Counted from the first letter of the stretch, positions 26,224 through 36,163 are shown. The stretch: 64,000 nucleotides of DNA from Longimicrobiales bacterium (GCA_035461765.1 DATHUY010000147.1:31011-95010), one strand, 5' to 3'. A program made the numbers and translations. Notes: generated from the letters alone by a model not told the origin.

Positions 26224-27751
26224 TCGACATGTGGACGGCGCGCACGCGGTCGATCGTGTCCGCGTGCGCGGCCGTCTTGTCATCGCGGTAGCGCTTCACC
26301 CGCGCGAACCGCAGAGCGACGCCGCCCGGATAGCGCGGACTCGCCTGCACCCCCTCGAACGCGATCTCCACCACCAGCTCCGGCCGCACGTGCACGACGT
26401 GTCCTTCACGTCCGAGCTCGCGCGCGAGCAGTTCCCGGGTCTGCCACTCGAGCAGCGCATCGGTGAGCCCCTTGAACGTCTTGCCGAGCATGACGAAGCC
26501 GCCATTCGCGGGGTCGCGCGCGCCCAGGTGCAGATTGCTGAGCCACCCCTGGCGCCGGCCACTGCCCCACTCCGCGGCCAGCACGACCAGATCCAGAGTG
26601 TCGGCCTCCTTCACCTTCAGCCACGCACCGCCGCGCCGGCCGGCGTCGTATACCGCCTCGAGCGACTTGGCGACGACGCCCTCGTGGCCGGCGGCCTTCG
26701 CGCGCCGCATGAACGCTTCCGCCTCCGCGATGTCGCTGGTGAAGATGCGGGGAATGATCAGTGACGGCGGAATCACATCCTGCATCGCGTCGAAGCGCGC
26801 GGCAGCCGCCGCGTCGAGGAGCGGCTGGCCATCGATCTGGAGGACATCGAAGAAGAACGTGGAGAGCGGCGTATCGGCGCGGAGGCGGTCCACATCGACG
26901 CGACTGCCGAAGCGCGACATTGTGACCTGGAACGGCGCGGGCGAGCCGTCATCACGCAGGGCGATGGCCTCACCATCGAGCACGATGTCGGAGACGGGCA
27001 GCGACCGCACTGACTCGACCAGCTCCGGCACGGCCGGCGTGATGTCGTTCAGGCGGCGAGTGTACACGCGGACCTCGTCGCCGCGGCGGTGCACCTGCAC
27101 GCGGGCTCCATCAAGCTTGTAATCGAGTGCCGCACTCTCCAGCCGCGACATGGCGTCGGCCACGTCGTCCGCCGGCTTCGCCAGCATCGGCTGCATGGGC
27201 CGGAACAGCTGGATGGCGAACGCGGCCAGCTCGGGCGCACCGCCGCGCAGCGCTGCACGCGTGACCTCGGGAAGGCTGCCGGCTATCTGCGCCGCACGCC
27301 GCACGGCCGTGGCGGGCAGGTCCGCCGCGCGCGCGACCGCGTCCGCCATCACTCCCTCCAGGGCACCCTGCCGCAGCTCTCCGTAGATGAGTCGCGCCAG
27401 GAAATCCCGCTCCTCCTCCGTCGCGCGCGCGAACATGTCGCGCAGGGCCGCCACGCGCGCGGCGGTAGAGCCTGCGCCGGTGATACGGGCGATGTGGTCG
27501 AATACGGCATTCACATCGTGTACGCTGAGCTGCGGTGCAGCCGCGGGCTCCGCGTCGAGCGCCGCACGCACTGCGGCGGGACCCAGTCCGATGCGCCCCT
27601 GGGGCAGGTCGCCGATGAGCCAGCTGACGGCGACCGCGCCCTCGTCGGGGTCCGCGCCGCGGACCAGGTCCGCCAGGCGCGCGATCTTGCCGTTACGCGC
27701 CGACACGGCACCCGTGTCGCGGGATGCGCGGACGACATCGGACAGGTTCAT
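26216..27751 (-). CDS. ATP-dependent DNA ligase
   Basis: A 511-residue ligase of the archaeal/LigB-like type I family: an N-terminal helical DNA-binding domain, then the nucleotidyltransferase domain with YKLDGARVQVHR (catalytic Lys about residue 211) and DGEAIAL (motif III), and an OB-fold at the C terminus with VVEIAFEGVQASPRYPGGVALRFARV. It seals nicks using ATP and is accessory to the NAD-dependent LigA that bacteria use for replication. Its ATG overlaps the stop of the upstream permease by 4 bp, a pairing with no obvious functional link. Confidence 0.9.
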   Translation of the reverse strand: MNLSDVVRASRDTGAVSARNGKIARLADLVRGADPDEGAVAVSWLIGDLPQGRIGLGPAAVRAALDAEPAAAPQLSVHDVNAVFDHIARITGAGSTAARVAALRDMFARATEEERDFLARLIYGELRQGALEGVMADAVARAADLPATAVRRAAQIAGSLPEVTRAALRGGAPELAAFAIQLFRPMQPMLAKPADDVADAMSRLESAALDYKLDGARVQVHRRGDEVRVYTRRLNDITPAVPELVESVRSLPVSDIVLDGEAIALRDDGSPAPFQVTMSRFGSRVDVDRLRADTPLSTFFFDVLQIDGQPLLDAAAAARFDAMQDVIPPSLIIPRIFTSDIAEAEAFMRRAKAAGHEGVVAKSLEAVYDAGRRGGAWLKVKEADTLDLVVLAAEWGSGRRQGWLSNLHLGARDPANGGFVMLGKTFKGLTDALLEWQTRELLARELGREGHVVHVRPELVVEIAFEGVQASPRYPGGVALRFARVKRYRDDKTAAHADTIDRVRAVHMSTT

Positions 27752-30165
27752 TCGGTATTCAGCACACTGGCCGGTGGAGTCCGTGCTGCGCGCCAGGCGG
27801 GCAGCATGCTCGCCACCAGTGACACGGCCAGCAGTACCAGGCTGCCTGAGGCGAACGTGGCGGGGTCGAACGGCTCCACGCCGAACAGCAGGGACTGCAT
27901 GAGACGCCCGAGCAGGAGCGCTGCGACCATCCCGATGACGATGCCGCCGCCCGCGAGCTGGAGCGCACCACCGACAATGAGCTGCAGGACATCGCCGCGG
28001 CTCGCGCCGACGGCCATGCGCACGCCGATCTCTCGACGTCGCTGGGCGACGCCGTAGGAGATGACGCCGAAGATGCCGATCGCCGCGAGGAGCAGCGCGA
28101 TCGCGCTGAACGCGGTGAGCAGCCGCGTCATGAAGCGATCGGTCGCCACGGACGCGGCGACCACGTCGGTCATCGGCCGCAGCTCCGATATGGCGAGGCC
28201 GGGATCAATGTCGTGGATCGCGTCGCGCACGCCGCTCGACACGGACAGCGGATTCACGGCCGTGCGCACGGTCACGGCCATGCCCGCCATCGGAATCTGT
28301 GCGAGCGGGAAATAGATCTCCGGGTCGGCCTGGGCCCGGAGCTGACCGTGCCTCACGTCACCGGCAACACCCACGACTGTCGCCTCCACGCGAGCATCAT
28401 TGCGCGTCCAGCCCATGATGATGCGCCGGCCGATCGGGTCCTCGCCCGGGAAGTGACGCGCCACTGCAGACTCGCTCAGGATGGCGACCGGCATGCCGCC
28501 GGCACGGTCGGTGTCAGTGAACGAGCGACCGCGGATGAGCGGCACATCCATCGCCCGGAAGTAGCCAGGCGTCGTAACGCGCACATCCAGCACCGACTCC
28601 TCCCCTGGCGCCGGCGGCTCCCGTCCCTCGACCTCGAAGGCGATTCGCATGGCCGCGCCGCCGAGCGGCAAGTGCTGAATCGCGCCGACCTCCGTCACAC
28701 CGGGCACTGCGGCGAGCCGTTCCATGGCATCGTCCCAGAACGCAACGCGCCGCTCGTCGCTGTCATAGCGCACGGGTGGCAGACCGACGCGGAACGTCAG
28801 TGCGTTCTCCGCGTTGAACCCGGGGTTCACGCTGCGGAGCTCGCCAAAGCTGCGGATGAGGAGACCGGCGCCAATGACGAGCGCGAACGCGAGACCGGTC
28901 TCGGCGATGACGAGCCCGGCCCTGGTGCGGCCGCCTGCGCGACCGGCCAGGCCGCGTCCGCCCTCGCGCAGCGACGCCGCGAGCGCGGAGCGCCGCACCT
29001 GGAGCGCCGGCGCGAGGCCGAACGCGACCGCGGCGATCATCGAGATGGCCAGCGTGAAGAGCACGACGGTGAAGTCGAGGTGCATGCCCGGCATGCGCGG
29101 GAGCTCGGGCGGCAGCAGCGCGATCATGGCATCGGCGGCCCACAGGCCGAGCAGCAGACCGGCCGCGCCCCCGGCCATGCCCAGCACGAGGCTCTCCGTC
29201 ATGAGCTGGCGCACGAGCCGGCCGGCACTCGCACCCAGAGACATTCGCACAGCGAAATCCGACGAGCGCGACGCCGCCTGCGCCAGCAGCAGGTTCGCGA
29301 GGTTTGCGCACACGATCAGCAGCATGAGCCCGACGGCTCCCAGCAGGATCAGCAGCGGCGTACGTGCGTCGCCGACATGATATTCCTGCAACGGCATGAC
29401 CGCACCCGTATAGTTCGGGTGGTTCATGTCCGCAGCCGCCTTCGCGAGCTCCACGATGCGCGCCACATCCTCTGAGGCCTGTGCAGTCGTCACGCCGTCC
29501 TTCAGGCGTGCAACTACACTCAATCCAAGCGCCAGCGCATTGCGTGGAGCGATGAAGCCCTCCGTGAACACCTGGGGCAACCAGAACCGCCATTCCTCCG
29601 GGAAGCTCGCATGGGCAGGCATCACACCGACCACCTCGTGCGGACGACCGTCCACCTCGACGGTCCGGCCGACAATGTCATCCGCGGCGCCGTACCGCTC
29701 GCGCCATACACCCTCGCTCAGCAGCACCACGCCGTCACTGCCGGGCTGGTTCTCCTCCGCCCGGAACAGCCGGCCGCGCAAGGGCGCGACACCGACGACA
29801 TCGAAGTAGTTCGCGCTGATCCGCGCGCCGGAGATCTGCTCCGGCTCACCGGTGCCCGAGATCGTTGCGCTCGCGTCGGTGAACATGGCAACGCCCTCGA
29901 AGGACCGGCCCTGATCGCGCAGGAGCAGGAACACGGGAGCCGAGAAGATCGGGAGGGGCTCGCCACGCATCACGGCGTGCGGCATCACCAGCTCATCGGC
30001 ATCGCTGTACGGCAGCGGCTGGAGCAGAACGCCGTTGACCAGCGTGAAGATGGCACTGTTCGCACCGATACCGATGGCAAGCGTCAGCAGGGCTACGACG
30101 GAAAAAAGCGGATCGCGCACCAGCCGACGTGCGGCGATCTTCAGATCATTCAGCAGGTCTTCCAT
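27748..30165 (-). CDS. Orphan MacB/FtsX-type ABC permease (ADOP family)
   Basis: An 805-residue permease: a cytoplasmic N-terminal piece, first helix with LTLAIGIGANSAIFTLVNGVLL, a large MacB-like periplasmic domain, three helices carrying the first FtsX domain, then a second periplasmic domain and a final FtsX domain (IALLLAAIGIFGVISYGVAQRRREIGVRMAVGAS). The duplicated FtsX layout without an ATPase gene nearby is that of acidobacterial-type duplicated orphan permeases. Substrate unknown. It is translationally coupled (ATGA) to the DNA ligase gene. Confidence 0.88.
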   Translation of the reverse strand: MEDLLNDLKIAARRLVRDPLFSVVALLTLAIGIGANSAIFTLVNGVLLQPLPYSDADELVMPHAVMRGEPLPIFSAPVFLLLRDQGRSFEGVAMFTDASATISGTGEPEQISGARISANYFDVVGVAPLRGRLFRAEENQPGSDGVVLLSEGVWRERYGAADDIVGRTVEVDGRPHEVVGVMPAHASFPEEWRFWLPQVFTEGFIAPRNALALGLSVVARLKDGVTTAQASEDVARIVELAKAAADMNHPNYTGAVMPLQEYHVGDARTPLLILLGAVGLMLLIVCANLANLLLAQAASRSSDFAVRMSLGASAGRLVRQLMTESLVLGMAGGAAGLLLGLWAADAMIALLPPELPRMPGMHLDFTVVLFTLAISMIAAVAFGLAPALQVRRSALAASLREGGRGLAGRAGGRTRAGLVIAETGLAFALVIGAGLLIRSFGELRSVNPGFNAENALTFRVGLPPVRYDSDERRVAFWDDAMERLAAVPGVTEVGAIQHLPLGGAAMRIAFEVEGREPPAPGEESVLDVRVTTPGYFRAMDVPLIRGRSFTDTDRAGGMPVAILSESAVARHFPGEDPIGRRIIMGWTRNDARVEATVVGVAGDVRHGQLRAQADPEIYFPLAQIPMAGMAVTVRTAVNPLSVSSGVRDAIHDIDPGLAISELRPMTDVVAASVATDRFMTRLLTAFSAIALLLAAIGIFGVISYGVAQRRREIGVRMAVGASRGDVLQLIVGGALQLAGGGIVIGMVAALLLGRLMQSLLFGVEPFDPATFASGSLVLLAVSLVASMLPAWRAARTPPASVLNTE

Positions 30166-30337
30166 GTCGGTTCCATGGGATAGTGTCGGACGGCCGCTGA
30201 TTGCGGCTGGATCTGGAGTGTTTCAGGGAACAACGGTGCCGCAACCGGCGTCGCTGTAAGTCCTTGTCATGATTGAGGCGCGAACCTGCGCGGCCGGAGC
30301 GGTGCGTTCGGGATTGGGACGCCCGGTCGCGAATCCG

Positions 30338-31090
30338 CTACGTCCGCGCGGCCGCCGACCGTCGCAGTACGAGCTGTTCGCCCGTCCACGGCACGTCGAA
30401 CGGCCGGCGGTGTTCGAGCGTGAAACCGTGACCTTCGATGCGGCGCCGGATGTCCTCGACGCTCGACCATGACGAGCTCTCGTAGAAGCCGGCATCACTG
30501 GCCTGGTCCTCGCCCCCGTTGAGCTCCGCGATCAGAAGTCCATCCGGCGTGAGCACGCGATGGATCTCGGCCAGCACGCGATCGAGGTCGAACGCGTGGT
30601 CGAGCGAGTTCGTATATGCGACCTGCACGGTGCCGTCCCGGAACTGCAGCGCGTGGAAGTCGCCGACCATCACATAGCGATTGTCACGGCCGGGGTTCAG
30701 GTCGATCCCGACGGCAAACGCGCCACGATCGATGAATGCTCGCACTTCCGTGCCCTGGCGCGCCGCGATGCACAGCACCGACCGGCCTGCCAGGTCGAAC
30801 GGCAACTCGCCCAGCCGCGCCGACAGCGCGTCGTAGAACCGCTCATCGTGACGGCGCACGAACTTGCCGCGCGCCGCATCGAACTTCGTCCGCTGATGCG
30901 CCAGGTAAGTGTCGTAGTCAGGATAGACCCTGCGCGAGAAGCCATCCTCGGTCTGCTCCCACTGCCGGCCGATGCGCAACCGGAGCAGCGTCTTGCGCAG
31001 CTGTGCGCCGAGCCGCCGGAACGCACGGCCAGGCCCGACATCGGCCACGACAGGGCCCTGCTTCGGCTGGTCCGCGGGCTCGATCGCCAC
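30338..31090 (-). CDS. Class I SAM-dependent methyltransferase
   Basis: A 250-residue methyltransferase starting at GTG. VLCIAARQGTEVRAFIDRG is the SAM-binding motif I region (AARQGTEV replaces the usual GCGTG), IDLNPG motif II, and LDHAFDLDRVLAEIHRVLTPDGLLIAELNGG motif post-II. Acceptor unknown. It is the last gene of a four-gene minus-strand operon (10 bp after the PhhB stop). Confidence 0.8.
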   Translation of the reverse strand: MAIEPADQPKQGPVVADVGPGRAFRRLGAQLRKTLLRLRIGRQWEQTEDGFSRRVYPDYDTYLAHQRTKFDAARGKFVRRHDERFYDALSARLGELPFDLAGRSVLCIAARQGTEVRAFIDRGAFAVGIDLNPGRDNRYVMVGDFHALQFRDGTVQVAYTNSLDHAFDLDRVLAEIHRVLTPDGLLIAELNGGEDQASDAGFYESSSWSSVEDIRRRIEGHGFTLEHRRPFDVPWTGEQLVLRRSAAART

Positions 31091-31100
31091 CGTGTTCCGA

Positions 31101-31400
31101 TCAGCTGCCGTGTGAGTAGAGCGCGTCGATCCGCCCGGCCAGCTCGAAATCGCGTTCGGAGAGGCCGCCCACGTCGTGGCTGGACAGATAAATGTCCACG
31201 GTACGGTAGGTGTTACTCCAGTCCGGATGATGGTTCATGCGCTCCGCAACGAGTGCGACGGACGCCATGAAGCCGAACGCACCCACGAAGTCAGTGAACT
31301 CCAACTGGCGGTGCAGCCGCCCGTCATCCAGCGTCCAGCCGGGCAGCCGCTCGAGCCGGCTGCGCACATCCGTGTCATCCAGTTTGTCGCGTCTCGTCAT
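31101..31400 (-). CDS. phhB: 4a-hydroxytetrahydrobiopterin dehydratase
   Basis: A 99-residue pterin-4a-carbinolamine dehydratase. [45 protein letters not shown] contains the family's conserved MNHHPDW and THDxGGLT-like block with active-site histidines. It regenerates pterin cofactor after aromatic amino acid hydroxylation and can act as a transcription coactivator (DCoH) elsewhere. No hydroxylase is adjacent. Its start overlaps the thioesterase stop by 4 bp. Confidence 0.92.
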   Translation of the reverse strand: MTRRDKLDDTDVRSRLERLPGWTLDDGRLHRQLEFTDFVGAFGFMASVALVAERMNHHPDWSNTYRTVDIYLSSHDVGGLSERDFELAGRIDALYSHGS

Positions 31401-31843
31401 TCTGCCTCCCGGTCGCTGCCCACCTGTTCCAATTCGCCGATCCGTGCACGCACTGCCGCCGGCAGGGCCGCCTTGCCCGCGCTCGCGTAGTCGTACGCGA
31501 CAATGACGCCACTGCCCTCCGCCGCCACGCCGCCAGCGGCGTCGCTCACGATGCGGTACTCCATCGTGAACCGGTCCTCCGCTACATCCGTTGTGCGCGC
31601 GCCGACGTGCACGACGTCGGGATACTCGAGCGGACGCCGGAACCGGCATTGTGTGGAGGCGAGAATCGGACCGACGCCGGCGTCGCCGCCGCGGAACGCG
31701 ATCGCGTCCAGGTAGGCAATGCGCGCGCTCTCGAACCAGCGGAAATACACGATGTTGTTCACGTGGCCGAACGCGTCCATCTCGCCCCAGGCGACCGGTA
31801 TTGTAATGACGACCGGAAAGCCCGCGAGCTCGGCAGGCTGCAT
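31397..31843 (-). CDS. Acyl-CoA thioesterase, 4-hydroxybenzoyl-CoA type hotdog fold
   Basis: A 148-residue hotdog-fold thioesterase. [30 protein letters not shown] is the 4HBT/YbgC active-site region with the catalytic Asp. ATG 31843 shares one base with the stop of the preceding lipoprotein gene (TGATG) and its stop overlaps phhB, so the four genes are tightly coupled. Confidence 0.88.
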   Translation of the reverse strand: MQPAELAGFPVVITIPVAWGEMDAFGHVNNIVYFRWFESARIAYLDAIAFRGGDAGVGPILASTQCRFRRPLEYPDVVHVGARTTDVAEDRFTMEYRIVSDAAGGVAAEGSGVIVAYDYASAGKAALPAAVRARIGELEQVGSDREAE

Positions 31844-32187
31844 CAACCGGGTACGATCCCGAGTGCCTGCCCGGTCGAGCAGTCGATCCTCAGCAGCTCG
31901 CCCGGGCGCACACCATATCTGCCCCCGGTCACCTCGTAGTCGCCCTGCTGCGTGGCGCCGACCGCGCCCGACCGCACGAGGCGCAGACGCGTCTGGTCGC
32001 GCGGATCGATAAGTGGGCTGGTGCAGCTGTCCTCCGGTGGCGGCCCGCCGTCTTCCGTGACGAACTGGGCGGGGGCATCCTGGGCCATGCGCAGATTGGC
32101 TGGATTCGGCGTGAAAGTGCTGGTCGACACGCACGCCGCAGCAAGGAACGGCAGCAGGACGACCGGTGTGAAATGTCTGCAACGCAT
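31843..32187 (-). CDS. Small lipoprotein of unknown function
   Basis: A 114-residue predicted lipoprotein (signal with LPFLAAAC). ATG 32187 has an excellent GGAGGT Shine-Dalgarno. Mature protein has two Cys (SCTSPLID and RIDCSTG) that could pair, and a short beta-rich pattern ([22 protein letters not shown]). No recognised family. First gene of the thioesterase-phhB-methyltransferase operon. Confidence 0.75.
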   Translation of the reverse strand: MRCRHFTPVVLLPFLAAACVSTSTFTPNPANLRMAQDAPAQFVTEDGGPPPEDSCTSPLIDPRDQTRLRLVRSGAVGATQQGDYEVTGGRYGVRPGELLRIDCSTGQALGIVPG

Positions 32188-32296
32188 GTAACCTCCGCAG
32201 GTTGTGCGGCAGGATAGGTCGCCCGGCCGCACAGCGTCAATAGCTGCGGCACCGCTCGTGCACTGGCGGGCTCGGACCCTTTGAGGTGGAACATTG

Positions 32297-33976
32297 ATGA
32301 AGAAGCTCGTCTGGATCGGCGCGGTCATCCTGGTGGTGGTGGCGGGAGTGGTGGTGTTCGCTCTCATCAAGGGAATCCGGCCCGGCGACGCCGCGGAGCT
32401 GCTCGCGGCCGGCGGCACGAAGCCGCTGCGCGATCCCATGCGCGTCGCACGCGGAACGACACGCGTCCTCGTGTTCGCACTGGACGGTGTGGGTGTCGAC
32501 GAGCTGCACTCCGCAGCGCGCAGCGGTCGCGCCCCGCACCTGGCTGCCGCGCTCGGCCGGGAGGAGGGTGACGGCCTCTATGCGACGGGATACTCCGTGC
32601 CCGGGGTGCTCACCGTGCTGCCGTCCACGACGCTCGCCGCGTGGGCCTCCGTGTTCACAGGCGAGCCTCCCGCGTACACCGGCGTGCCCGGCAACGAGTT
32701 CTTCGTCCGTGAACAGCGCCGTTTCTACGCGCCGGCTCCCGTCACCGTGCCCGAGGCGACGCACGTGCTTGCGACCTACGCCGACGATCTGATCGGCGGT
32801 GTGCTGGCCGTTCCCACTCTCTACGAGCGAGCGGACGTGCGCGCATACGTCGCGCTGTCGCACATCCACCGTGGTGCGGACCTGCTTGTCGTTCCCGACG
32901 CAGCGGCGATCAGTGAGATCGCGCTCGGCCTGGTCGCGGGTATCGTCGAGGACGATGACGAGCCCGGCAGCGACAAGTACAGCGAGCTGGACGCGACATC
33001 CGTCGAGACGATGCTCGAGGCGATGCGGGAGCACGGTCCCGCGGACCTCCAGGTCATCTACTTCCCCGGCGTCGACCTCTACACGCACATGGCGCCGCAC
33101 CCGATCGAGGACCAGCGCGACTACGTGTCCACCGTGCTCGACCCGGCCGTCGGCGCCGTCATCGGCGCGTATCGCGATGCGGGTATTCTGGACAGTACCT
33201 ATATCGTGTTCGTATCCGACCATGGTCACACGCCCGTCATCGAGGACGACCGCCACGCGCTCGAAGCCGAAGGCGATGACGAGCCGCCCGCGGTGCTCGA
33301 GAGCGCCGGCTTCCGGATGCGGCCGCTCTCGATCGACGTGCCCGCCGATGACGATTTCCAGGCCGCCCTCGCATACCAGGGCGCCTTTGCCTACATCTAC
33401 CTCGCCGACCGCTCGATCTGCCCGCAGGCCGACACGCCGTGCGACTGGTCGCGACCGCCACGCCTGGAGGAGGATGTGCTGCCCGCCGTCCGGGCGTTCG
33501 ATGAGGCCAACCGAACCGGCGCGCGCGTGCCCGCCATGCAGGGAACGCTCGATCTCATCTTCGCCCGCGAGCCGCGGCCCCCCAGTGAAGAGGCACTGCC
33601 GTTCTCGGTGTGGGATGGCAATGCACTGGTACCGGTGGAGGAGTATCTCGCCGCTCACCCGCGCCCCGACCTGCTGGAACTACCCGAACGTCTCCGAGGC
33701 CTCGGCGCCGGTCCGTTCGGCCATCGTGCCGGCGACATCCTGCTGCTGGCACGGTCGGGGTCCTCGCGGCCGATCGAAGATCGATTCTATTTCTCCGGCC
33801 GATACCGCTCCTGGCATGGCAGCCCGGACCCGCAGGACAGTCGTATTCCCATCATCGTCGCGCGCGAGGGAATGGCCGGCAGCGACATACGCGCGCTGGT
33901 GGACGGCGCGATCGGGGGATCCGCGACCCAGTTGAGCATCGTGCCTCTCATCGAAGCGCTTCTGGCCGGGCGGTAG
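32297..33976 (+). CDS. Membrane-anchored alkaline phosphatase/phosphodiesterase family protein
   Basis: A 559-residue protein with an N-terminal transmembrane anchor (LVWIGAVILVVVAGVVVFALI) and an external catalytic domain of the type I phosphodiesterase/nucleotide pyrophosphatase superfamily. VFALDGVGVDEL carries the first metal Asp; PSTTLAAWASVFTG holds the nucleophilic Thr (TTL); FPGVDLYTHMAPHP and FVSDHGHTPV supply the remaining metal ligands. It hydrolyses a phosphoester, substrate unknown. ATG 32297 is preferred over TTG 32294 because it is correctly spaced from GAGGTGG. Confidence 0.85.
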   Translation: MKKLVWIGAVILVVVAGVVVFALIKGIRPGDAAELLAAGGTKPLRDPMRVARGTTRVLVFALDGVGVDELHSAARSGRAPHLAAALGREEGDGLYATGYSVPGVLTVLPSTTLAAWASVFTGEPPAYTGVPGNEFFVREQRRFYAPAPVTVPEATHVLATYADDLIGGVLAVPTLYERADVRAYVALSHIHRGADLLVVPDAAAISEIALGLVAGIVEDDDEPGSDKYSELDATSVETMLEAMREHGPADLQVIYFPGVDLYTHMAPHPIEDQRDYVSTVLDPAVGAVIGAYRDAGILDSTYIVFVSDHGHTPVIEDDRHALEAEGDDEPPAVLESAGFRMRPLSIDVPADDDFQAALAYQGAFAYIYLADRSICPQADTPCDWSRPPRLEEDVLPAVRAFDEANRTGARVPAMQGTLDLIFAREPRPPSEEALPFSVWDGNALVPVEEYLAAHPRPDLLELPERLRGLGAGPFGHRAGDILLLARSGSSRPIEDRFYFSGRYRSWHGSPDPQDSRIPIIVAREGMAGSDIRALVDGAIGGSATQLSIVPLIEALLAGR

Positions 33977-33999
33977 GCGAGACGCGCAGTCGAACGATG

Positions 34000-34045
34000 A
34001 CAAACGGTCCCGCAGCGTCGCACTGACTCTGCGGGACCGTGTTGT
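34000..34045. terminator. Bidirectional terminator hairpin
   Basis: 12-bp perfect stem ACGGTCCCGCAG / CTGCGGGACCGT with a 13-nt loop between the converging phosphodiesterase and nrfA genes; a short T-rich tail follows on both sides. Confidence 0.65.
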
Positions 34046-34062
34046 CAGCGTCGCTGCCCGCG

Positions 34063-35604
34063 TCAGGGCGAGCGGCCCGTCGTGTCCCCTCGCTGCCGCC
34101 GCATCTCTTCGAGTCGCTCCCGGTTCACCTGCTCCGACTCGCGGTACGCCGCCTCGCCCTGCGGCGGCATATCCGCCGTCACGCGCGCGGCCAGGCCCGC
34201 GTCCAGCTCCGCGGGCCGACCGCCATACAGCGCGATCTGACCCATGCGCGCGTAGTTCACCGACTTGTGCAGGACACGGGCAGCCTCCTGCGGCGCATGA
34301 AAGCCCATCGAGTTCTCCGCCTCGATGAAATCCAGCAGGAACTGCGCCTTCCGCTGGTAGTCCCGCGCCAGCTGAACATCCTGGCTCGTGCTGTCCGTCT
34401 CGACGCGCGCGCCGAGATCACGGATCAGCTCCATGAGCGCGTCCATGGCCATGTTGCGCATCGCGAACGTGCGGTCCTGAATCGTCGTCGCCCGTTCCCA
34501 CAGCTCCTGCTGATCCACGCGATGACAGGTCTGACATGCCGCGGCAATGTTCAGGAGCGGGCTGCGCACGTGATGATCGCTGATCTTCATCGCGCCCGTA
34601 CGCTTGTACGGCATGTGGCAGTCCGCACACGCCACGCCGGCCCGTGCGTGCGTGCCCTGGCTGTACAACTCGAACTCCGGATGCTGCGCCTTCAGTGCGG
34701 GCGCACCCGTGACGGCATGCGTCCAGTCGCGGAAGCCGGTCGAGTCGTAGTACGCCAGAATACTGTCGGCGTGCAGGCTCCTCGCCCACGGGTACGTCAG
34801 CCGTTTCTCCGGCCCGCGGAAATAGTACTCCACGTGACACTGCGCGCACACGTACGTGCGCATCTCCTGCCGCGATGCGTCACGGTTCACGTCGTAGTCA
34901 TCATCCCCCTGGAACCGTTTCAGCAGCTGGATCCCTTCCATGAACCCGGGCCGCGTCACACGCAGCTCCATGTCGTCCGGGCTGTGGCAGTCGATGCACG
35001 CGACCGGATGCTCGACGTGCGTATATGCCTCCTGATACGTCATCTGGTTCGCGCGCTCGAAGCCCGCGATCAGGTCGCCATCGCCCAGCCGCTTGTACGG
35101 CACGTACACGGATGCATGGCAGTGCAGACACGTCCCCGGCTGCTGCGCGACCTGCTGCCGCTCCGTGTACACCTGGTCGTCGAGCATGTACGCATGGCCG
35201 CGCTCCTCGCGGAAGTCAGTGGCGAACGCATACCCCGACCACATCGTAATCAGCCGCGGGTCCTCCTCGATCCGTGACTGCGCCACCCACGAGCGCGGGT
35301 CGTCGGGGTTCGGCGCGACCGGCAGCGCCTCGCTCCCGCCATACTTCGTGCGCGTCTGGTCCACGGTACGCAGGTAGTCGTCATACTGCTGCGGGAAGTT
35401 GCGACCCCAGACCGCCGGGTCCGTAATTGTGTCGTTCAGAGCGACGACACGGTAGAACGGCTCACGCGCCTCCGTCTGCCGCTCCATGATGTTCGTCAGC
35501 AGGAGCGCGCCGGCGACGGCGAGCAGCGCCCCGCCGACCGCCGCGAGTACGATCCATTTCACCTGGCCGCGTCGCGGCTCCCGTGGTCCTGTGCTGCTCT
35601 CCAT
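34063..35604 (-). CDS. nrfA: Ammonia-forming cytochrome c nitrite reductase
   Basis: A 513-residue pentahaem enzyme reducing nitrite to ammonium with six electrons. One N-terminal helix (~17-37) anchors or exports it. Five haem sites are visible: CLHCH (159-163), CIDCH (203-207), CAQCH (253-257), CADCH (326-330) and CQTCH (357-361). The active-site haem is CLHCH where E. coli has CxxCK; NrfA proteins with CxxCH at this position are known (for example in Campylobacter). CHVEYYF carries the catalytic Tyr and LKAQHPEFE the catalytic His. Downstream of nrfH by 30 bp and in one operon with it. Confidence 0.95.
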   Translation of the reverse strand: MESSTGPREPRRGQVKWIVLAAVGGALLAVAGALLLTNIMERQTEAREPFYRVVALNDTITDPAVWGRNFPQQYDDYLRTVDQTRTKYGGSEALPVAPNPDDPRSWVAQSRIEEDPRLITMWSGYAFATDFREERGHAYMLDDQVYTERQQVAQQPGTCLHCHASVYVPYKRLGDGDLIAGFERANQMTYQEAYTHVEHPVACIDCHSPDDMELRVTRPGFMEGIQLLKRFQGDDDYDVNRDASRQEMRTYVCAQCHVEYYFRGPEKRLTYPWARSLHADSILAYYDSTGFRDWTHAVTGAPALKAQHPEFELYSQGTHARAGVACADCHMPYKRTGAMKISDHHVRSPLLNIAAACQTCHRVDQQELWERATTIQDRTFAMRNMAMDALMELIRDLGARVETDSTSQDVQLARDYQRKAQFLLDFIEAENSMGFHAPQEAARVLHKSVNYARMGQIALYGGRPAELDAGLAARVTADMPPQGEAAYRESEQVNRERLEEMRRQRGDTTGRSP

Positions 35605-35634
35605 GTCCCTTCCCTTCCCTCTTTCCGGCCGGGT

Positions 35635-36123
35635 TCAGCGAACCCAGTGGCCGACGTACCTGTGACAGCGCGTGCACATTATCAGATCGCCGCCGATCTC
35701 GTAATGCGGATCGGTCTCCAGCGGCTCCCCGGACGCAGCAATGTCGATCTGCTCCGTGATCTGCTGATGACACTTGCGGCAGGCGTTCTCGGTGATCTCG
35801 TGATTGTGCGGCTTGATGCGGAGCGGATCCGGAAAGTCGCCCGTCGTGAATGCGAACGAGTGCCAGAATCCGTTCGAGGCCTTCGTCGCGTACTTCGGGA
35901 TGAGACCCTTCGGCGTGTGACAGTCGTTGCACACGGCTACCTTGCCGTGACTCGACTTGATCCACGCCGAATAGTGCTCCTCCATGATGTGGCAGTTCGC
36001 GCACGCGGCGGGATCGTTCGTCAGGTAGGATGCGCCCTTCGCATAGACGAACGTGTATGCACCAATGCCGATCGCAATGCCGATCGCCAGACTAGCCGCC
36101 AGTGCCAGACGGAACGGCGTCAC
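35635..36123 (-). CDS. nrfH: Tetrahaem cytochrome c, nitrite reductase small subunit
   Basis: A 162-residue NapC/NirT-type quinol-oxidising membrane cytochrome. One transmembrane helix (~7-27) and four haems, CANCH (41-45), CNDCH (65-69), CRKCH (115-119) and CTRCH (150-154). NrfH draws electrons from menaquinol and hands them to NrfA. Start GTG at 36123. It lies between the porin-like gene and nrfA. Confidence 0.93.
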   Translation of the reverse strand: MTPFRLALAASLAIGIAIGIGAYTFVYAKGASYLTNDPAACANCHIMEEHYSAWIKSSHGKVAVCNDCHTPKGLIPKYATKASNGFWHSFAFTTGDFPDPLRIKPHNHEITENACRKCHQQITEQIDIAASGEPLETDPHYEIGGDLIMCTRCHRYVGHWVR

Positions 36124-36163
36124 CGATCAGCCGCAGGGCTGCAGGCCGACAGAGCGGCGCGGG

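Noticed and set aside
28213..29475. Long plus-strand frame antisense to the permease
   Set aside because: Antisense shadow of a clear ABC permease gene, no ribosome-binding site and no recognisable domain.
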